Source of the DNA: TMED14 sp002378565
GTDB taxonomy: Bacteria > Bacteroidota > Bacteroidia > Flavobacteriales > Schleiferiaceae
Length of the DNA stretch: 64,000 nucleotides
Reading direction: 5' to 3'
NCBI GenBank assembly: GCA_943846715.1
Contig: OX044356.1
Location: 682,001-746,000 of the forward strand
In this document: one piece after another, positions 59,726 to 64,000 of the stretch
Layout: each line of letters starts with the position of its first letter
Position numbering within the stretch: position 1 is the stretch's first letter
Program-made: the position numbers and the translations under genes
The notes under the pieces: model-generated
The model's database searches: none
What the model was told of the DNA's origin: nothing
The model's input: only the letters and a program-made list of their open reading frames with translations

Positions 59726-60670
59726 TTAAACTAATGGAAAGTTGCCTTGAATTGGCATCCCTCGAAGGAAGTCTGATACTGCCATTTTACGCTTTCCTGG
59801 GTACTGGATTTCGCCAATTTCACAGCAACCATCTGGGCCAGTAATTCGCAGGCTTTCTTTCGAAAATTCCCATGATATAGCTTTGGATTTCCTGGCATCG
59901 TCGCCATGGAATGACGAACTAAACAGCTTGACCTTTAATGAGTTATCAACCGGCCACATGAGGGATGCACCTGGGGAAGGGTCACATGCCCTAATCCGGT
60001 TGTGTATGGATTGAACACCCCCCATGTTATCCAATTGTTGGAAGCTTGGGCCAATCTTTGGTGCCTGTGGGTGTTGAGCTTTTTGTGCTTGCTTATAGGC
60101 TGTAATTTGACCTGTCATAATACCTTCAATTGTAGACAATGTGAGCTTTTGGCTCAGATTACTCAGCCGTTGATAGAGGCTTCCAAGCGTTTCATCCACC
60201 TGAATTGCAATATGTTGCTGATCAATGATATCTCCGGTATCGATGCGGTCATTGATGAAAAAAGCAGTCATTCCCGTTGATTTCAATCCATGTGCTATTG
60301 CCCAATGGATGGGGGCAGCGCCGCGCAACTCAGGCAGGAGGGATGCATGTAAATTGAAAGTGCCGTGCTTTGGCATTTGCCATAGGATATCAGGCAGCTT
60401 TCGGAATGCAATCACAACAAACAAGTCAGCATTGAAATCCTTCAATGAGTCAAGGAAGGCGGGATCCGTCAGCAATTCTGGCTTCAGGCATCGGATGCTT
60501 GCTCTATCAGCAGCCTCGCTCACAGCACTTGACCTGATTGACCTTCCACGGCCAGCAGGCTTGTCCTGCGCAGTCACAATGGCCTGAATCTGGATGTGTG
60601 GCGCATCAATCAGCCCTTGCAATGCAGGTATTGCGAAATCTGGGGTTCCAAAGAAAACAACCTTAGTCAT
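59726..60670 (-). CDS. fmt: Methionyl-tRNA formyltransferase
   Basis: 314 residues. VVFFGTPDFAIPALQGL, the formyl-folate site FNLHASLLPELRGAAPIHWAI (Asn and His catalytic), and DRIDTGDII, then a C-terminal OB-like domain. It formylates initiator Met-tRNA. The start overlaps the recQ stop by 4 bases. Confidence 0.96.
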   Translation of the reverse strand: MTKVVFFGTPDFAIPALQGLIDAPHIQIQAIVTAQDKPAGRGRSIRSSAVSEAADRASIRCLKPELLTDPAFLDSLKDFNADLFVVIAFRKLPDILWQMPKHGTFNLHASLLPELRGAAPIHWAIAHGLKSTGMTAFFINDRIDTGDIIDQQHIAIQVDETLGSLYQRLSNLSQKLTLSTIEGIMTGQITAYKQAQKAQHPQAPKIGPSFQQLDNMGGVQSIHNRIRACDPSPGASLMWPVDNSLKVKLFSSSFHGDDARKSKAISWEFSKESLRITGPDGCCEIGEIQYPGKRKMAVSDFLRGMPIQGNFPLV

Positions 60671-62565
60671 GGGAGGGAATAAAAGCCTTTATCGTTCACA
60701 AGCCACAAATGTCGCTCAAGTCCAGCAATCAACGCTTCTTTGACAGCAACTTCAACATCACTCATTGTAGCAATGATGGCATTGCCTGTGAGTGCTTTAG
60801 CTGACAACAATTGCAGGATATCCGTTTGGATGACCATGCTTGAGCGTGATGACTCCGTTAAGCATGGATCGCAGTGACCGCATGGCTTATTGGGCTTTTC
60901 GCCAAAGTACCTCAGCAGTAGGTTGAATCGGCAAGTTGTGTGCTGACTAAAAAACCCAGTGACAGAATCGTGGCGCTGTCTCTTGATGCTGTTTTGTGAC
61001 ATCAACAAGGACTTTGACAAGGGGAGGTGTCCTTTGGGGCTTCTGCCATGGAGCCATTTGACATAGTATTTTGCGTCATCTGGCTCATAATCAATGATGC
61101 CTCGATCATGCAACGCTATCAACCCCATCATGACAGATTCCTGGCTGCGCTGCAAAGTGGTTGCAAGCGAAGCAAGTTGAATGGGTCTGTGGTTTTGAGC
61201 AATGCCGGGAATACCCCTAGATACTGCGTACAGTAGATCTTTCTGTGCAGGGAATTCTTCTGCCAAACGAACCAGTGCCCCTGCCTGAACCAGCAGTTTA
61301 ACCATGGGCTGTGATTGCCAGTGCTCGTCCAGCAGCATCAGACCCTCCCGTTCAAAAAGCAACAACGCTAGCATGACTTTGCTGCGATTCAAGCCGCTTG
61401 CTTGTTGTACATGACTCAAATCCAATGAGTACCGATTCCCCATGCCATCTCCTTGCCCAATGAGAGAGCTTGAAGCCAAACAATGATAAACAGCCATGGC
61501 TTCTTCCCACTCGACGGTTGTGAGGCCTTGCCGCTTCACGTGCAGGGATTTACTTTGCTTATCCATCAGTAACAAAGACTCAGAGGGCCTCCCATCCCTG
61601 CCTGCACGACCAATTTCTTGGTAATAGCCTTCCAGGCTTTCTGGCCAATCCAAGTGAACCACAAGCCTTACGTCCGGTTGATCGATTCCCATTCCAAATG
61701 CCGTGGTTGCGACCATGGCAGAGTGTGAGCCCTCTTGCCATTTAGCCTGGTGGTCCCGCCTGACCTCAGCGGACAAGCCTGCATGGTAAGGAAGCGCCTT
61801 GTGGCCGGATGCATTCAAGGTTTGAGTCCAGGCAGTGACTTGCCTGCGGCTTCTGCAATACACAATCTGCCGACCACTTGAGCTAGCAATCCTTTCCACA
61901 AGGGCCTGACCTCGAGAAGGAACCTTGGAGACATTGAGCAGGAGGTTGGGTCTTTCAAATGAGGCCCTAAAGCAGGTTGCCTTGTCCATGCCTAAGGATG
62001 ACTGCAAATCCTTCAGTACCATGGGTGTTGCAGATGCCGTTAAAGCGATGCAGGGCTGCTCAGCTAAGCGATTTCTCAGGGATGTCAATCGCTGGTAGCT
62101 AGGCCTGAAGTCATGCCCCCATTGACTCACGCAATGCGCTTCATCAATAGCAAGCAGGGTGACACCAAGGTGGGGTAACCGCTCAAGGAAACGCTTGGAT
62201 GTTGCGCGTTCTGGTGACAGGTAGAGGAATTTGATGCTGCCAGCTTGTGCCATGTCTAGCACCTGATAAAAGGCCGAAGCGCTCATCTCGCCGACAAAGG
62301 CATGGGCTGATATGCCACGGTCCTTGAGTTGCTTTACTTGGTCTTCAATTAATGAGATCAGTGGCGATATGACCACAGTCAAACCACCTAATGCAAGACC
62401 CGGCACTTGAAAGCAGATGGACTTACCTCCGCCTGTTGGCAGCAATGCCACCACATCTTTCCCCGATGTAACCATCGATATGATGTCCATCTGCTGTGGT
62501 TTGAAGTCATCATAGCCCCAGACATCAGACAATATGCCTCTCAGTATCTCAGGGCTTACTTGCAT
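60667..62565 (-). CDS. recQ: ATP-dependent DNA helicase RecQ
   Basis: 632 residues from the ATG at 62563-62565. Motif 0/I: FKPQQMDIISMV, LLPTGGGKS; DEAH in AIDEAHCVSQWGHDFRPSY; motif VI QEIGRAGRDGRPS. The zinc-binding domain has four Cys (C in TTCRFNLLLRYFG, CGHCDPC). No clear HRDC domain follows; the short C-terminal part fits the smaller Bacteroidota RecQ form. Its start overlaps the end of the upstream ATPase gene by 17 bases. Confidence 0.94.
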   Translation of the reverse strand: MQVSPEILRGILSDVWGYDDFKPQQMDIISMVTSGKDVVALLPTGGGKSICFQVPGLALGGLTVVISPLISLIEDQVKQLKDRGISAHAFVGEMSASAFYQVLDMAQAGSIKFLYLSPERATSKRFLERLPHLGVTLLAIDEAHCVSQWGHDFRPSYQRLTSLRNRLAEQPCIALTASATPMVLKDLQSSLGMDKATCFRASFERPNLLLNVSKVPSRGQALVERIASSSGRQIVYCRSRRQVTAWTQTLNASGHKALPYHAGLSAEVRRDHQAKWQEGSHSAMVATTAFGMGIDQPDVRLVVHLDWPESLEGYYQEIGRAGRDGRPSESLLLMDKQSKSLHVKRQGLTTVEWEEAMAVYHCLASSSLIGQGDGMGNRYSLDLSHVQQASGLNRSKVMLALLLFEREGLMLLDEHWQSQPMVKLLVQAGALVRLAEEFPAQKDLLYAVSRGIPGIAQNHRPIQLASLATTLQRSQESVMMGLIALHDRGIIDYEPDDAKYYVKWLHGRSPKGHLPLSKSLLMSQNSIKRQRHDSVTGFFSQHTTCRFNLLLRYFGEKPNKPCGHCDPCLTESSRSSMVIQTDILQLLSAKALTGNAIIATMSDVEVAVKEALIAGLERHLWLVNDKGFYSLP

Positions 62566-63082
62566 CGATGATGAATTGGCAACGTGATTCAACAGATAAG
62601 CGCGGAACCTCAATCAAGTGGTAACCATTTTCCGAGTATGTCTTAACCATCGCATCGTGCACGTCTAGGCTGGTGGCAAATGGCTCCCAGCGCTCATTGT
62701 CCAATGCATAAATCTCCTCCCATGGGGGAAAAATGAACACAGTTGGATGGTAAGGGAAGTCCTTGGGGTTAAAATCAGCATTGACTTCTTTTTTTCCAAC
62801 ATGCATGTAGGCAATGACATCCATCAAGGAACGATCAAAGTAGACATTACCTACCAAGTCTTTGACTGAATGGTATTGCTCAGAACGTCGTTGCCAAATT
62901 TGTGCTGAAAAGGGAATCAAGTTTTTTGCTGGATCCTCCCCGCCGAGTGACAAGCCATCCTTGGTGATGTAATCTCTAGAGATTTCTGGCATGACAGCAT
63001 GCCCCATGGATTCAAGTTGATTGATCACGGCAGTTTTACCTGTACAGGGGGCCCCGGTTAGGACAATGCGTTTGATGTGCAT
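62549..63082 (-). CDS. Small P-loop ATPase/kinase-like protein
   Basis: 177 residues. Walker A GAPCTGKTAV at about 10-19, then EISRDYI, VYFDRSLMDVIAYM (DR-type lid region), and VFIFPPWEEIYALDNERWE. This is the AAA_28/NadR-like kinase type of nucleoside or small-molecule kinases; substrate not known. In one run with recQ and fmt. Confidence 0.82.
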   Translation of the reverse strand: MHIKRIVLTGAPCTGKTAVINQLESMGHAVMPEISRDYITKDGLSLGGEDPAKNLIPFSAQIWQRRSEQYHSVKDLVGNVYFDRSLMDVIAYMHVGKKEVNADFNPKDFPYHPTVFIFPPWEEIYALDNERWEPFATSLDVHDAMVKTYSENGYHLIEVPRLSVESRCQFIIDASKP

Positions 63083-63102
63083 TCTTTCGTTTCTTTGCGG
63101 CC

Positions 63103-63369
63103 ATGGAATCTTCCCAATTTCGCGATTTGCTCAATGAGAACAATGCCTGGCCTTCAGTTTATATGTTCAAGTTCATTTGCCCCTCTGATGCATCGACCAT
63201 TGCAGAGGTCAAAGGCTTATTTCAAGGTGAGATATCGGACTTGGTTATGCGTGATTCCACCAATGGCAACTACGTGAGTATTACGATTAAAACCAGAGTC
63301 CATGACGCGGGTGAGGTAATCACATATTATGAGAAAGCTAGTCATATCAAAGGATTAATGGCCCTGTAG
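63103..63369 (+). CDS. DUF493 (YbeD-like) family protein
   Basis: 88 residues, an ACT-like small domain: WPSVYMFKFICPSDASTIAEVKGLF, then NYVSITIKTRVHDAGEVITYYEKA. A conserved small protein of unclear role, proposed to bind ligands like ACT domains. It overlaps the convergent clpC end by 15 bases. Confidence 0.83.
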   Translation: MESSQFRDLLNENNAWPSVYMFKFICPSDASTIAEVKGLFQGEISDLVMRDSTNGNYVSITIKTRVHDAGEVITYYEKASHIKGLMAL

Positions 63370-64000
63370 AGCTTGCTCTTGTGAGCTGTCATCCTGATCT
63401 GCCACATCCGCATCTAATGCATTTGTCGTCGGCGATTTTTGAACTTTTTTCTTTCCTTTGACCACCTTCAATGTCAGTTTGTCATCACCGCTTTTCCACG
63501 TGAAACGGATGTTGTCACCCTCTTTCACCTTTCCATTGACAATGTCCTCCGCCAATGGGTCTTCCACGTATTTCTGTACAGCACGAGCCAACGGTCTGGC
63601 GCCGTACTTAGGGTCATGTCCCTTTTTAGCAATGAAATCGATGGCTGCTTGATTGATGTCAACATGGTAATGAATGCTTTTCATGCGCTCAAGCAGGGTA
63701 GCGACTTCGATGCGAACAATAGCAGACAAGTCTTTTGGCTTGAGGGAATTGAAAATCACAACATCATCAATGCGATTGAGAAATTCAGGGGCAAAAGCCC
63801 TTTTCAATGCTGACTCAATCACACCTTTAGCGATGTCATCAGCGTGATTGTCTCGGGTCTGTGTGCCAAAACCAACACCATCACCAAAGTCTTTCAGCTG
63901 CCTGGATCCGATGTTAGACGTCATAATGATAAGGGTGTTCTTGAAATTCACCTTTCGACCAAGGCTGTCTGTCATGTGACCATCATCCAAAGCTTGCAAG
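63355..64000 (-). CDS. clpC: ClpC-type AAA+ unfoldase, C-terminal part
   Basis: Only the last 215 or so residues are in the window; the frame continues past the right edge, and the first visible codons (LQALDDGHMTDSLGRKVNFKNT) belong to the second AAA+ module, so there is no start here. IIMTSNIGSRQLKDFG, the sensor Arg in PEFLNRIDD, and KYGARPLARAVQ in the D2-small domain are clear. A Lys- and Asp-rich tail of about 40 residues follows. It feeds unfolded proteins to ClpP. ClpB is less likely because of the ARQLKDF-like segment and tail. Confidence 0.88.
   Translation of the reverse strand, partial: LQALDDGHMTDSLGRKVNFKNTLIIMTSNIGSRQLKDFGDGVGFGTQTRDNHADDIAKGVIESALKRAFAPEFLNRIDDVVIFNSLKPKDLSAIVRIEVATLLERMKSIHYHVDINQAAIDFIAKKGHDPKYGARPLARAVQKYVEDPLAEDIVNGKVKEGDNIRFTWKSGDDKLTLKVVKGKKKVQKSPTTNALDADVADQDDSSQEQALQGH

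Overview
The window is a chromosomal segment of a member of the Bacteroidota, most likely a marine Flavobacteriales. This rests on a type IX secretion (T9SS) C-terminal sorting domain, an S46 dipeptidyl-peptidase, a DUF4835 protein, a CxxC TlpA-like lipoprotein, and two gene orders I know from this phylum: dnaA / LMW phosphatase / RsmI-like methylase, and ligA / small conserved protein / dapA / bamD / rpoZ / coaBC / DUF4835 / recN. Most of the window is dense core housekeeping DNA with very short gaps and many 4-base ATGA start/stop overlaps.

Layout. 1-2.9 kb: two secreted proteins and a tandem pair of Crp-like regulators. 2.9-7.3 kb: mnmE and the dnaA operon, with one perfect DnaA box upstream of dnaA. 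7.3-24.3 kb: thioesterase, secreted metallopeptidase, ribD, prmC, the ligA-to-recN run, fabI, prfC, idi, queD and an AT-rich SPFH gene. 24.3-30.6 kb: a conserved unknown, an MBL hydrolase, and an operon of ABC ATPase, FtsX permease, DUF3299-like protein and a dihydroorotase-like protein without its metal ligands, divergent from a secreted protein built on Cys-rich 63-bp repeats. 30.6-40.8 kb: ffh, folD, queE, relA/spoT, fahA, glyA, an arsC/aquaglyceroporin pair and rluF. 40.8-44.2 kb: AT-richer accessory genes. 44.2-50.1 kb: an integrated element at a tRNA-Met(CAU) gene. 50.1-64 kb: core genes again (PAP2, fabG, a DPP11-type peptidase, sucD, pdxH, HU, fmt, recQ, clpC and others).

The most unusual region is the tRNA-Met island. 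A perfect 109-bp direct repeat (44182-44290 and 49961-50069) carries the 3' part of the tRNA plus its terminator and brackets a tyrosine recombinase gene and AT-rich cargo. Besides the intact integrase there are five decayed copies of its last roughly 15-40 codons, four inside the repeats and one outside at 42783. Each plus-strand lipoprotein or membrane cargo gene inside the repeats starts exactly on the stop codon of an integrase tail (ATGA or GTGA overlap), including two tails whose integrase body is gone. I read this as a locus where integrase-coupled cargo modules have been repeatedly acquired and collapsed. It resembles small tRNA-targeting integrative elements in general, but I do not know a description of this recurrent integrase-tail/cargo joint.
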